The notes: generated by a model not told the origin, from the letters alone. 64,000 nucleotides of DNA from Smittium mucronatum (GCA_001953115.1 LSSL01002843.1:1-64000), one strand, 5' to 3'. Shown: positions 27,501 through 42,375, counted from the stretch's first letter. Translations and numbers: made by a program.

Positions 27501-30500
27501 AGTAAAAAATATATAATTTATGAAGTTAAAATTGTCATTTGATTATATATAACAAATGATTTTTCTATAAATAATTATCTAATAAGTCGTAAAAAAATAC
27601 TTATGATATATTTCATAGGCCGTACTAATTTATTTGATAACAAAAAAAATTAAAAAATCTGGAAAAATGATGAATTTGATCTTTTATTAATTCTTTTTCA
27701 AATAAGAAAACAAAAAAAGCATAAACTTATGAAATTTATAGAATTTCTAGAGTTTTATTTTAATTTATTTTAAATAAAAATATCATAATACTTTATAAAA
27801 TTCTTAATAATTTAAAATTTAGATTTTCAATTATTAATAAAGTTTCCTAACTTTCCCTTGTATATTTTTTATGGATTTTATCTCTAATGATAAAATTTAT
27901 TCCATTTTTAAAATTTTACAAAACAAAAAAAACATTTTGTCAAATTTTAATTTATAAATCAGATGAATCAGATGAATACAGGTATTAATGAGCCTTTATG
28001 GTTTAAAAATATCGATAAAAAAATAATCTATATCCAAACCATGTATTTCAAGCTCTCTAAATAAAAAATATATATTAGGGACAAATGAAAAAAATTAGAG
28101 TATTATAAATATGAAAATTAATGAAAAAAAAATATTTGTAGACATTTATCAATTTCGTATTGTTAAAAAATATAATTAAATTGAGAAAAAGTCGAAATTT
28201 TTTTCATTTATCTCTATGTTCTTTCATAAAATTTTATGTCATTTATTATACTTCTTTTCAATAAATATATTCTTTTTTTTTGGTTTTGACTAGAAAAGAA
28301 TTCAATTTGTATTTTAAATACTAAAAATTTTGTTCTCTCAAACTAGGCTAAGAAAAAATTTCTATTTGTTTCTACATGATAATTTTTTGGAGCTTTTATA
28401 AATTAATATTTATATTAAATGATATTTTTAAGATTAAGATATTAAATAAATAACGAATATTAGTAAATTAATATTTATTAATAATATGTAACATTTAAAA
28501 AAATATTGTGTATATTCTATCATATCCATTAAAAATAATTTAAATTAAAAACAAACCTAATTTTTTATTTAAAAAATAATCCAATCTCTTAATTCACCAA
28601 AGCTTAATTGAATTTATTAAGATAAAATATCACTACAAATAAAAAATATGTAAAAATAAACCTATATATTCAAGTAAGAAATCCAAATTCAGAGTTTTAT
28701 ACTTGCAGAATATTACATTTTTAAATGATTTTTTGATAGAGACTACATTAAAATATTTTTTTAAGCAATCAAAGTTATAATTTTATTTAATTATTTATTA
28801 TTAAAATACTATCAAATGCATATCATCTATAATAATATTATATTCAAGAAAAAATTAACACTTTTAAACCAATAGTTTCAAAAATCAAGGTTTAATTTCA
28901 TCTTATTTGAGATATGTCTTTTGCTTCTAAAAAAATTAGAAATTTAATTTTTTGTGGCCCACAATAATTCTAAAATTATTGATTAAGTAGGCTAATTAAA
29001 TATGAAATTTCATAAGAATTTAAACATATGAATTAAATAACTTATAATAAATATGTGTTTTATTTAAAAAAATAATTAAATAACTAAAAAAAATGAAGCT
29101 TTTCAAGCTCATAATTGAATATAAATATTAAATAATACTGGGAACTTATGATCATAAAGATAGGATTATTTTGATTACTTAATGATCAAATATTAGTAGA
29201 AATTTAGTCGTTCATAATCTTTTATATTAATTTTTACATGAAATAAATTCCAAAAATTATTAAATTTAATAATTTGGAGGTTATAAATCAATTGTAAAAT
29301 CAAATTTATTTATATTTTTACTTTGCATTATACTTAGCTACCTACATATATGGGAGAAATGGATCCACAAATTAAATGAATATTTGATCCAAATAAATTT
29401 AATAGAACTTCTATTAAAAAGACCTTTTTGATTTAAATATTTCTCAGAAAGAATTAAGACTTATATATATTCAACTATACAAACCATCAATATGCTTTGT
29501 GAAATATTTAAAAAAAATATATATTATATGAAATATTGCTAAATATTAATGCTGTAATATATATTTAAATTCATTGTTTTAAATTGCGGATCATGAATTA
29601 GAATTTATTATCGTCGGATTAAGGTTTTAAATAACAAAAAAAAATCTACATTTTCAAAATTTTAAATTCAAAATATTATTTTCGATCATATATTTTATCT
29701 TTTTTTTGTATTGGGATTTTAAATTTTACAGAAAAACTCTATAAATAAAAAAAATATCTTTAAATAGAAATTATAAAGAGGAATTTGATCTCTTAGATCC
29801 TGGATTTGAATTAATCTATATACAAGGAATTAATAAAGAAAATTTCTGTTTTTTTTGTAGGTGAACAAAATCATTAGAGAGATTTTAAAAAATTGAAAAA
29901 ATTAATTTGAAATTTGAAATAATGACTCTAGGGATGAACAAGTTAATAAATATTCGTATATATTTATAAATTTTATTAATTATTTTAAGCAAGAAATAAA
30001 ATTTACATATATGTAAAATGCTAAAAATGTAATAATTTTTATTAAGTAATTGTATTTATATTAAAAAAAAACTTATATTTCTTAACTAAAACCTCTTTTT
30101 TTTCTAGAGTTATAAAATAAAAATGCTACATACTTTAAACAGCCAATTTATTTATATAATTTATTCCTAAAACCGAAAACTAAATAAATATTTTTAATTT
30201 AAATTTTACTATTATTTTAATAGTATTAAATTATTGAAAAATAAACTTTTTATTGTTGAGTATAAATAATTTTTATTGGCAAAAATCATAATTAAAAATA
30301 TTCTTGAAAATATATTCTAAAAAATAAACTTTTCAAAAAAAACTAATCTATTTAAATAATTTAAACAATTAAAAAGATGAAATTGAAATGATTATTAAAT
30401 TAAAAAAACGAAAATTTTCAATTTTTAGCATTTGAGATTAACTTCATACAATTTCATAAGGATTTTTTGAAAATAAAATTTATTCAAAACAAAAAAATAC

Positions 30501-31283
30501 CATTAAAATTCAATATTAATCTATTTCACAATATTTAAATTTTTAAAAAAACATAAATTTTATTTTTGTAAAATTAAAATATAGAATCAATAAAATTACA
30601 TGAAAAATTTCAATTGTAAAAAACACCTTGTGTTAAATATTATCATTCATGATATTTATTTTAAGTCAAATCTTTAATTTATTTTTCTTTAATATAATTA
30701 TAAAAAATTCTATAAAATATCCAATAAAATTTATTTGAATAAAAAAAAAGGATTTATATAATTCAAAAAAAGGCAAATTACGTCAAAAAAAAAACACAGT
30801 AAATTGAAATAAAAATGGTCCTTTTGAAATAATTGGGTGTTTATTGTTTCTTTAAATGAATACTAGTATTTTAATTATCTGATTATACGAATGAAGTTGT
30901 GATTGAAAATTTTTTTAGAGAACTAATTTTTTTTATTATGGAAATAAGTCAAGCTAAAAATTTTAATTTATTTATTAGAATTTAGTTTTGAAGATATAAG
31001 TATTTTTATAACCAAAATTAATAAATTTTATTAAAAAATTTAATTCTGGAGTAAAAATTCTCTTATTTATATTTCATATTTTTTAAATAAAAAAAGGTCA
31101 AATAACCACTATTTGAGCTTCATAAAAATGAAATAACAAATTTTTTTTAGAAAAACTAGCTATAAATATGTTTTTGAATTCTAAAATTAACTATTAATTA
31201 TATTTTATCATATATAAATGTAAATTTATTTATGATATACAATATAAAATATTTAATATGAAACTATTGATGCTTATTGATTT

Positions 31284-31318
31284 ATGAAACTGGTCCAGAG
31301 CCAGAACCAGAGTTTCAT
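31284..31318. repeat. Isolated GC-richer hairpin
   Basis: ATGAAACT (31284-31291) pairs perfectly with AGTTTCAT (31311-31318). An inner GGT/ACC pairing extends the stem past a two-base bulge. The loop contains CCAGAG, CCAGAA and CCAGAG in direct succession. It is a 35-bp island in otherwise extremely AT-rich DNA and might be the remains of a short inverted-repeat element. Confidence 0.5.
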
Positions 31319-34300
31319 ATAAATGAGAATTTGCGTTCATGCTAAAAAGATGGTAAAAATAGGCTTAACTTTATAAAATTAAGTTAAACGAATATTCTAA
31401 ATATTTCTCGATATGTTAAATTAAATTCGGATACTACAGTTATATTTCGCAAGAATGTGGTAAAAATTGTACATTTTATTTTTTTAACATTGATTTAACA
31501 TGATCTTTGTCTGAAATTCTACATATCACTAATAGCAAAAATAAAATCTGAGAAATAAACTATTAGATAGATATTTTTATATAAATTATTATTTGTATTA
31601 TACAGCAAAAAAACACAATGTTATCTTTGACACTAAAAAAAAATATAAATAAATTTTAACGTCAAAAAATTAGAAAAAAGTTAGAATTATAATAGTAACT
31701 TTCTAAGTTAAGATAGGAAATGGTTCATATAAATTTTAATTAAGACCTTTAAAATGCCCTTATAGTACTAAATTATATTTTAACTACTAACGTTGCGATG
31801 AAATATTTAAATAGATACATTGGTTTATTTTAAAAATTAATAATGGAAAAAATCATTTTCTAGTTAATGAAAATTTAAAAATATAAAGACTGGCTAATTC
31901 TTATCTTATTCCTAATTATTTCTATATCTCTTTATTAATTTATGCTCTATTTAATAATTACGCAACTTAAATCTGAAAAAAAAAATTGTAGTAATTCGAT
32001 AATTGTGTTCTATAGAATTTCTGGAAATTAATCAAATAAATATTAATATATAAAAGAAAAAAAAATACCATTTTAAAAATTTGAATGTTGTAGGAACTAA
32101 TTATGATTATTATAAAATCAAAATTAAATTATTATTCGACCCTCATACATACTATAATAATAAAAATAATAAAATAATCCATATAATAAAAAAGGAATAA
32201 AATTAAAATTTTTGTAAAAAAAATACACTTAAAATTATTAATATTTTATCTCAATTCCAAAAATTGAAAATTATTAAAATATTATCCGTTTTTAGAACTT
32301 TTTATCTATAGTTTTTGTTTATTTTTAAAGCCAAAAATGCCTATTAAGTATCTCATTTGGACAATTAAAGCGCATATTTCCTCTTTAAAATTATAAATTT
32401 AGTATTTTTAGTCTCTAATGATCTTAGAAAACTTTATAAAATATTTTCTACTGTCAAATTGAAATTTTCACAAGACGAAATTCTTTTTTTGTAAAACTGA
32501 ATTGATATATCGAACTAGTTTTGATTTTTAAAAAATAGAAATCTGATGATTTTTAACCTCTAAATTTTGTCTTATATTTATCTGTAAAATCAATATTTTT
32601 CACAAAAACGCCTTGATTTAAAAGTTGAATTGATTTATTTTTTTAAAAAAATTATACCGATTTATTATTTACTAAACAATAAATTGACATATACTAAAAT
32701 AAAAAATAAAAAATTAAATTTATAGATTTTATAATTTCTTTGTAATATAAAACTTCAAAATAATATATCGTTAATAAATTTCAAACTAATTACTTGTATT
32801 TGAAAATTTTATATTATATGAAGAAAAAGAATTATTAGGTACATATAATGTAAATATATGCTTAAAAATGCTTAAAATTTTCAAGCACTTAAGTTAAATC
32901 ATTTTTAATTAGCTTTTTAAATCTGATAATTATAAAAAATGCCTCTTTAATTTTAATCAGTAAATGAAGAACTTCTTTAAGGATTTTTTCCATTTTCCAG
33001 GGAAAATTAATTTAAAAAAATTGTTTATAAAAATTTGTATCATTTTACGATGATAAATATTACCACTAAAGACTTCAGAAATAAATAAGAAATTATATCG
33101 GCTATATAGAAAATTTAATAAAACTGCACTGATATTACAATCAAGAAAATCAAAAGGAATTTTTCTGAAAATGTAGACATTATTTTTTCAATATTGAAAA
33201 TTAACACCATGTTGGGAAGACTAAAATCTAAAAATAAATAAATAAATAATTTGGTTATTTGAGATTAAATTTAGACAATAATCAAATTGTAGATACATTT
33301 TTTCAATCGTTTTCTTAAAATAAATGCGATTTATTATTTATCAAAGAGTCTTATTTTAGTTTAGATATAACGGAGGATTTTTTCCTCCCGCAACAAGAAA
33401 ATGAAAATATGATATGATCTTTCTTTAATTTTGAAAATAATTCAAAGGAATGCTGTGAATACTAAAAAAATTTCAGAATAATAATAAAAAATATGATTTC
33501 TTTACCTAATCCAACTGAAATAAAACTATCTTTTTGTCAACTGAAATCAATAAAAAAATCAACATTAATTTACTAATAATTATAGTTTACATATTATTTG
33601 ATATATATCATAATAGAAATTAGATGAATTTTTTTTTAAAATTTTTAAGAGTTTTTTTTTCGGTGTTTAAAGTTTCTATAACTGTATTAATACATTTCAA
33701 AACATGTAGATTATTCTTTTAATAAACAAAAAAAGTTTTAAATCGGAGTTAAGAAACTTCTGGGAGTATTTTCATAGGATTTTCTGATTTTAATGACAAT
33801 TTTTTTAGAAATTTAATTTGAAGACAATAAGCGATTTTTTTTATTAAATAAGAAAAAATATTTTTCTTTCTTCCGAAAAACTCAGATCTTTTTTTAAGTT
33901 TTTATAAAATATTATTTAAAAATTTCAAGAATAAAAGTTTATAACTCTCGGAGAAATTCTAATTTTTTTTTTCCTCAATCAAATTATTAAAATATCTCAC
34001 GGTAATCAAATTTATTTATTTTATGTTTATAAGAGTTTAGTGAGTATTTTTTGTTAAATTTTCCAAATAAATATAAAATAATCTTTCAATTAAATTAATA
34101 AGATTTTTTGTTCTTTTTATAATTTAACTTGTAATTTAATTTGAATTTAATAATTCTTGAATAAAACCAATACTTATTTATTAAAATCTCAATTTAAAAA
34201 AAAACAATCTGATAAACACTAAAAAAACTAAAAAAAGGTATAATTAAAAACTGAGTTACGAAAAAAAGATTTACTAATGATTTTTATTGAGCTAAACATC

Positions 34301-35150
34301 GATTTTTTTAAAATTGTAATCGAAAATTTTTTAAAAAAAATCATTGTTTAAATTATTTTTGATATTTTTTACTTTTTTATTTTTTAAAATGGATAAAATT
34401 ATACTTACTGTTATAAAAGAATAAAAATTTTAAAATAAAATTAATTTTATGATATAGATATATAACATATTTTTAGCCACCATAAACCGATCGAAATATT
34501 GTGAAGTTTGTGAAAATCATACAAAAAATAAATTCGGTACCAATATATGAAATACGGCACCAATTTTTAAAAAATTAGCCTCATTTATAATTCAATGTTT
34601 GCCATTACTTTATTTTTTATTCAATTCGCATAGTTTAAAAAATGATATCCAAATTTAGGGCGGATTATTTTTATAATATATTTCTTTTTAACCAGTGGGA
34701 GATCAGTAAAATTTTCTTTAATATTATACTTTCAAAAAAATAAATATTTAGCATTTTTAAGCTTGAAAAAAAATAGAAAAATGGCCATTTTTTTATATTC
34801 ACTATGAAGAAAGTGTTTCTAAATTTCTAGCTTTATTTTTCTTAATCTTCAAGATTTCAAAAATTGGATAAAATTAGATAAAATACTATATGTTTCTTTA
34901 GATTTTTATAGCCTTGGTTATTAAGCTAATATCCATTTTAAATAACCTAAAAAAAAATTTATATTATAATTTATTGATATTTGTTCTGAAATAAAAAAGC
35001 ATGTTTTTAAAATAAAATATATCTCTGAATAATATTCATAAAAAAAAATCCTTTATTCTATTAACGTATAAATTTTCGAAAATAAGATTTGAAAAAGTAA
35101 GAAGAGTGATTTATCTTGTACTCCAATATATTTTTAACAACCAATTATTC

Positions 35151-35262
35151 ATTATATAAATAATTAGTTTAATATATTCCTTAAGTAATATAAATTATAT
35201 AAATAATTAGTTTAATATATTCCTTAAGTAATATAAATTATAAAAATTATTTAGTTTAATTT
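35151..35262. repeat. 43-bp tandem repeat (about 2.5 copies)
   Basis: A unit beginning ATTATATAAATAATTAG at 35151 recurs with identical sequence at 35194, and a third, degenerate partial copy starts near 35237. It lies 40 bp from the tail of the poly(A) element at 35304. Confidence 0.85.
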
Positions 35263-35303
35263 CCATATGTTGCTTTATAATAATCCGATTTTTAACCCCC
35301 CCC

Positions 35304-35940
35304 TTTTTTTTGTACCACGAATTTTATTCTAAGATAACGACATTAAAAAATACACTAAAAAAATATGAAAAAAACAAAAAGATTTATAGAAAAGACTATA
35401 ATCATAGCTAAAATAAGCTCCTCTGCCGGACTACCGGCTGCATACCTACAAGAAAAGGGTGCAATCTACCAACTGAAAGACCCCTTCCCCTGGAATTCAT
35501 TCAAGTATATGTATTACTGAGGTTACTTGCATTTAAGGATCAGGCTTTTTGCCAATGAGAAATAGTTCATTGAAGCTACTGAGCTCCTAGTGAGAGTCTA
35601 CTTTTAACAGGATAAATAGAGTTAGTCTCCTAACCAAACGTGAGTGTGATCGACATAGCTTCCCTACAAATAGATGTTAGAAGCTCGGATCTGTCTGACT
35701 GTTGAACGCTGTACTTGTACACTAGACTATCTCTCAGCTGTGCTAAACGATCAGTTCCTCATGTTTCGATATGATACCCCTCTGTAATCGCTGTCCTCCA
35801 ATAGCTGTGCGCTGTCACCACCACACCCAACCAAGAATTATACAACGCTGTGTGAAATTTTGTTTTAGCGTACTACGAAAAGTACACTATAAACCCTAAA
35901 CCACGGCAAGGTATTTAACTCTTAGGTGATTACTCCCATT
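35304..35940 (-). mobile_element. Second copy of the poly(A)-tailed element, longer at its 5' side
   Basis: The minus strand of 35311-35528 aligns with 6477-6690, including the CTCCTCTGCCGGACTACCGG block (35418-35437 on the plus strand) and the terminal AATTCGTGGTACA. It ends in a T8 run on the plus strand (an A8 tail on the minus strand) at 35304-35310, abutting a C8 run. Ordinary base composition continues to about 35940, well past the point where the copy at 6477 begins, so this copy seems less truncated. No frame of length or recognisable reverse transcriptase is present in the extra 400 bp, and no target duplication was found. The 35530-35940 part could alternatively be a separate insertion such as a solo LTR. 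Confidence 0.6.
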
Positions 35941-37629
35941 AAAGGTTTTTTTATTAATATGATCATGTTACATTAAAATTAATCATTATTTTAAGTGATG
36001 TGGTTTAATAAATTTCTTAATTAAGATGATTTATTATCTTACTTTCTAGTCTAAAAAGGCAATAATTTTTTTTATGGAAATTGCTTGTAAAATAAAATAA
36101 AGTTCAGAGTCAAAAATTTCTATATTGGATATTAACCTCGAATAACATTTAAAAAAATAAAAATAAAGAAATTTTTTTTTTATTTCTTTTTATTAATCAA
36201 ATCCCATTTTTATACTATTTAATACATATTGAATGGAGTTTTTTTTTAATTAATAGTTCCGAAAATGATCTATTATTCCTTTTAATTTACAAAAAATAGA
36301 CATTTTATTATCGAATCCATTCGAAATTTGCCTAAATATACATATTAATACTCTGTTTTATTGAGTGAGATAAAATACAAAAATATTCCGCAAAAATTTG
36401 GATAAAAACTGGCTATAAGTTTCAAAAAAAATTGGTTTCAAATAGGTTATACTTTGCGAAATTTTTTTGCGATCATTTAATATTTTTACTTGAAAAAATT
36501 ATATAAAATACGATTTTTTGTTTAAATTAATTTCGAATTTTTTATATCTTGAATTAGAATATCTATAATTACACCAGAAAACCAGGGTGAAACTAAACAT
36601 ATAAAAATTCAGGTATAAGGCATGCATAAAGAGTCTACCTGGGTAAAATCTATGAAAAAAGCATCAAGAATGGTGGATATTTAACGAAATTCCTATAATA
36701 TTCTGGTTTGTGAAATTTTCTCATTTTTAAATATGAAAACTTCTTAAATCTATTTTTGAAAAGGTTTTGTATAGGATAGAAAATTATCAGGGAAAAATAA
36801 TGAAGCTAATCAAACTAAGGGGAAATTTCGCAGATAATTGATGCGATTTCAGTCTATTATCTGTTACTTTTAAAAAATAAAAGTGGAATTTATAATTGGT
36901 TGATTTTGGCGAGTATATAAGTTTTTTATCAATTAGGGTATTAATGACTCTATATCATTTTCAAATATTTCTTTTACTTCCTATAATTAAAATTTCTGCA
37001 ACGGTTATCATTATTTGATTTAATATACGATTGTTTAGCATTGCTTATATAAGACCCAATTATATAATTCTTCTAATTGAAATCAGACAGAGCTTAACCA
37101 TAACATGTATAATCGGAATTATTTTTGATAAAATCATACTAAACAGTAATCGTGATCCAAATGATGAAAGTAAAAAGATCCTATAGACTGAAAATCCCAT
37201 TGAGAGAAAAATTAATATATCATTCTCTGTAGTTAAACACTAAATTTCTTGGCTTTTTATTATACGCACGAAGGATTTTTTTAGAATTGATAAAACTATT
37301 TTATTTGCGATTTTGTTTCAATTAAATCGATTTTACACAGATAATCACTCCTTCCGAAATTTTATTTAATTTATTCTGATTTTATTTTATATTTTTCACA
37401 ATTGACCAAATTTTTAGCTAATAAATTTTAATTTTTTCTGAAATTTATTTTACTAATTTAAGTAGTTTTTCATTTTTATGCCGTTAATTTTACTCTTTTT
37501 TTTAATTGAATTCAATTTTTGCCAATTTTATCATCAAAAAACGTCCTGAATACCTGCTTAATAAACCTAATACAAAAAAAAGAGACAAATATATAAAAAA
37601 AAATTTGAATTTTGTATATAAATAAGTAA

Positions 37630-38345
37630 TCAATGCCATTCCTCATCTTTCCTTATCATAATTTCAATATATGAATATTCTAATTTGCGTCCAATCTCTT
37701 CTTTTCTAATCATTATTTTCCCTCAACTCTCACTCTCACCTCTTTTTTTCATCCCTCTATTTTACTTTGTTCTAATATTTTACCGATATAATTCCTCTCA
37801 CAATTATTGTTTATTATTCTTTTATCTTATTCATTCTTTCCCTATCCTATCTTCAATTTTCCATTTTTAAGACATTATCTCTAAACTTTAATTTGTGTTA
37901 TATCACTTTTTTTTAAATTTATATTTCTACTCATTACAACTCTTAATATATCATAATAATCATTTCAATCTACTCATTTGTTTTTTTCAAACCATCTTAT
38001 TCTCTTTTTTTCTATCTTTTTTATTCTTTAGCCTCCGTAATTTTACACTTCCTTCATTATATTTTCCTACGAACTTCACTATTTATCTTTTGTTTCTCTG
38101 ATCTTTTACTATTTCCATTAAACTTTTTTTCTACTTTTTTTAACGATTTCCCCATATTATTTCTACAATTTTTTCCATTCAAAACAGTCTTTCTTATTTT
38201 TTTTTCTTTCATTATCTCAATTATTTATTTATTTTGAACTCTATCTATATGCTATTTATATTCTCTTCTCTTGTTTTTTCATTTTTTTACTTTTCTTTTG
38301 ATCATATCCTTGAAACTCACCCCCCCCCATCCCTATGCTCAATAT
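37630..38345 (+). other. G-depleted polypyrimidine block (about 0.7 kb)
   Basis: Counting by hand, 37681-38340 has about 22 G against about 148 C on the plus strand, with T also well above A. Flanking DNA does not show this skew. Three plus-strand frames in the same phase (37685-37870, 37895-38101, 38234-38524) are open mainly because stop codons need purines; they are Phe/Ser/Leu/Ile-rich and I do not regard them as genes. A C9 run lies at 38320-38328. Confidence 0.85.
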
Positions 38346-41300
38346 TCCATAATATCTCTTATTTATTTATTCTTCAAATAGAAACTAATTTTGAAATGGA
38401 TTTTTTCATTTTTTCTTATTTTTTGAAATATTTAGTCAAATATATTTTTACTTATAAAAAATATATTAATTATTTTTTTTGTATTGGTGAAAATCCTTTG
38501 ATGTATTTTTTTAATAACTTTTAGACCTTAATTTTCGAGTTAGACATTATCTGATTTAAAATATTTAAAAGACTAAACAGTATATAAAAATAATTCAATT
38601 TTTTTGAGACATTAGCACACTTCAAATAAACTAAATTTCAAAATATACTACTTTTTTTTTGATATTTTGTATAAAATGCTCAACTTTAACGTTAACTATT
38701 TATTTCAAGTGATATTATTTTATATTTTTATAAAATGGAAATATATTTCTAAAAAAACTTATTTATCTTATTAATAAAATATGATCTTTTTAATAAAAAA
38801 AATCACCTATTATAAATCCGTTAAAAATAAAAAAAAATGTACAATACCTATTTTCATTTTCACAAAAATATCTTCGCGCAATGAATCTTAAATTTTTGTG
38901 TAATAATAAATTATTCATTATTACACATCAACAAAACCCAATAATACTATTTTTTTCTTTTCATCGATCTATTATCTATTGGGGGGGACTAAATATTATT
39001 CCTCTGATTTTATAAACTTTTTAGATCCTATAAATCATCAATATAATGGAGATTTTTCATTATAAATTCCATTTTGCGAGTGTTTAAATCAATTAAACTT
39101 TCATATATATGATAATTTAAGCAAAAAAAAGTACTAAAATTTGCAAATTAAACTAAAATAGTTCTTTTTTTGTTTCTATTATGCAATTTTTATATCTTTT
39201 TTGATTAGGGTTAAAAAGTTTATATGGAATTTATTCATGTATATTGTTGCACAAGCTAAAAAATTAATTATTTTAAGATAAATAGGTGGCATTATAATTT
39301 TATTAATCTAAACAAATATAAAATAAAAATTCGAAATAATATAATTTTAGGAATTAGTAATTTTTTCAGGGCTAAAAAATTTTTTAGTGAATTAATTCTT
39401 AAAAATAGTTTTGAATAGTAAAAAAAATATTTATAAATATTTCTTTTTTAATATTATATATGTATTATTTTAAATGAATTCGATTTTTGATTTATAACTG
39501 AAGCTTTAGGAAATATTGGTGATCTTAGCAGATATAATTAGTTATTAAAGAATTAACTTAGATTTCCAGAATAAAAAAATCTGATATTCTATATATTTTC
39601 ACGATAACACATAAAGATCTTTTAAAATATGAATAAAAAATCTCTCCCCTTTTTTTGGGATAAAAAAAAATCCAGATATAGCAAGATAAACTCTAAATGA
39701 CTTTGGTTTAGTTGATAAAAATAAATGTTTTCGAATTCTATTAATAATGTATATTGTCAAAAAAAATTAATTTTGGAAATTATTTATTATAAAAATAAAA
39801 ATAGCTCTAATTTTAAATTTTTCCAACGTTCAAATTAGAGAATATTTATTTTTATATAATAGAGATTTGAAAGATTTCTTTTCAAAAAAAATTTTAAAAA
39901 AATTACGATTATGTAAATGATAATAATACATATTTTTCTATTAGATGACGAAATATACTTAAAATTTTTAAAAAAAATCCATTCTATATAAATACAAAAA
40001 ATTTATTGAATTGAATCGATGTTGATAAAGTTTTAACAGCGCAAAATTACTTTCATGAACATATATTTCCATTTCTACTGGTTTTAGACTGATGTATGAT
40101 TGATATTATAAAAATCTAAAACTTCACAATAATTGTGATAAATCAATATCCCTTTAAATTTTTTTGGTTTATCTCGAATTTATCTTAATTTTTTATTATA
40201 TCTGATAAGTAAACTTATTTGGGTTTAATGATCAGTTTCTTCATTTCAAAATAACAATTTGATGTATTTTTTTCATCATTTCTTGTAAACTTTAAAGCAA
40301 AATAAAAAAAGTAATCTTGTTTACTTTGTAATAATTAAAACCTTATAAAGATATATATTCGAAATATTATCTTTTTCTGATTCTATAAATAAATAAATAA
40401 AAGTTTTAAAATCCATTGGATTTATTTTAGATCGTTCGATAAATTATCTATAAAACCGATTTTAGCTATTTTCGGTCTCAAGAGCTATTAAATTCTTATT
40501 TCTGTAACATAAATTCTTATTGTAAATAAAGTAAAAGAAAAACCAATTATGGGAACTTTATTTGACAATTTTTTTGTATTTATTATTATAAAAGTTCATT
40601 TTGTGCTTTTTACATGAAATGGATAAATACTATGGTGTAAAAAATGTTTTTTATATTATGAAAATAAATAAAAATTAAATTATAAGATTCGATAGGAAAT
40701 ATTATCTAGTTATTTACCGTATCTAAAATTTAATTACATCGAACAATCCTATTAAGGGGAAAATTTTCAAACTAAAATTCTTTCTAAGATGGTGAACCTG
40801 ATAAAGCTTTTATTTATATTGACGATAAACAATTTTCTGTTTATTGCATAAAATAAAAAATCAATAATTTTAGAAAAAATGAGAAAATAGATCAAAATTA
40901 AGTGTTATCATTTCATGGAATTATTTAAAAAGCTTTCTTGATATTATCCTAAAATTATATTTTATATCCTCTTATATATTTCCAAATATCGCGATTGTAA
41001 AATTTTCAGATAAAAAACTATTTTCAAAAAATTCTAAGCTGATAAAGATAAATTTATGAAATTTTATTTGGATGTTATCTTTAAACATTAAAGTTGTAAA
41101 ATTATACAAAGGTTCAAACTTTTTTTTTTCTTTTAAAACAATAATGTAGGCCAAAAAAATCTATTGGGATTATTTATTCTAATTAAAGTGTCTGTAATAG
41201 GTTTCTATCTGAAATAAGTATTTTTTAAGAAAAAATGGAATAATTAAGATCTTAACAACCAAAATTTATTTTTTTTTATTCTAAAAAATGACGATAAAGT

Positions 41301-42375
41301 ACTAAAAAGTACATTTGGATGCATTACATTCATATATAATGCTATGAACAACTTTTATAAATATAAAAACTGTTTTATATGTATATTTTATGAGTTAGAT
41401 AAAGCTTGACTAAAATGAAAACTAACCCCACAAAGTGGTAAGAACTTTATTTTTTTTGGCTTTCTTCAAGGATCCATTCTATTATGTAAAAAGTGAGAAA
41501 TTACTACTCTCTCATTTTCTGATTTTTGTTATTTCTTCTAAAAAATTTTAACCTAGACCTAACCATGACTAAAAATTTAATAATATAAAGTAAAAAAAGC
41601 AATAAAGATATTTATTGTACGAAATAAATGGATTTAATCAAGTCTTAGTCAATATTTTACATCAGATAAATTTAAAACTGCGATTATTCTAGGCTAGATT
41701 TATTAAGAACGGGGCTTTATTTTAAAAAATATAGAATTTGTTAAAAGAAACAATAATAAAGTCCATAAAGAGAATTAATATTAAAAAATTTATCAAGATA
41801 ATAACAAAAATATCTAAATTTTACTCTAAAAATTTATCAAACAGCATAAACTAGTGAAAAAATAGATTTTTCGAGTTGATTAAAATGTAATAATTTCTTA
41901 ATATATTGTTATTTAATATTTTATAAACAATATTTTTAAATTATAATAGTTAAAAAAAGATTATGTGCAATTTTAACAGTTGAATTAACATACATTTTAT
42001 GTCTAGCTGTTTAATTTAATATCGTCATGAATAAAATCTTGGTTTAATTTTATTAGAAAAAATAATCTAATCTGAAATTTACAAATTTCCTATTAAATGA
42101 ATCGATTTTATATCAAGTTTTGAGATATTCCATTGGGTTTTATTGGATTAAAAGTCGCAAATTATACTCATAAATATTTGATAAATTTTGAGAAAATCTT
42201 TTTAAAATAAAGGATCTGAGATACCTTATATACTTTTATTTTTGTAAAAGAAATATTTTTAGCCTATTAAGATATTTTATTTTTTGCAAGATTAAAATAT
42301 TTACCCATTAAATTTTAAAATGTATTAGCCTAAGAAAATTTTAAGTGATATATTTTTTTTAAACAGCAAAAAAAT

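Noticed and set aside
37685..38524. Three consecutive plus-strand frames in the same phase, possibly one membrane protein gene
   Set aside because: They coincide with the G-depleted pyrimidine block, where stops are rare by composition. The peptides are almost only Phe, Ser, Leu, Ile and Tyr, several in-frame stops intervene, and two of the frames do not start with ATG.
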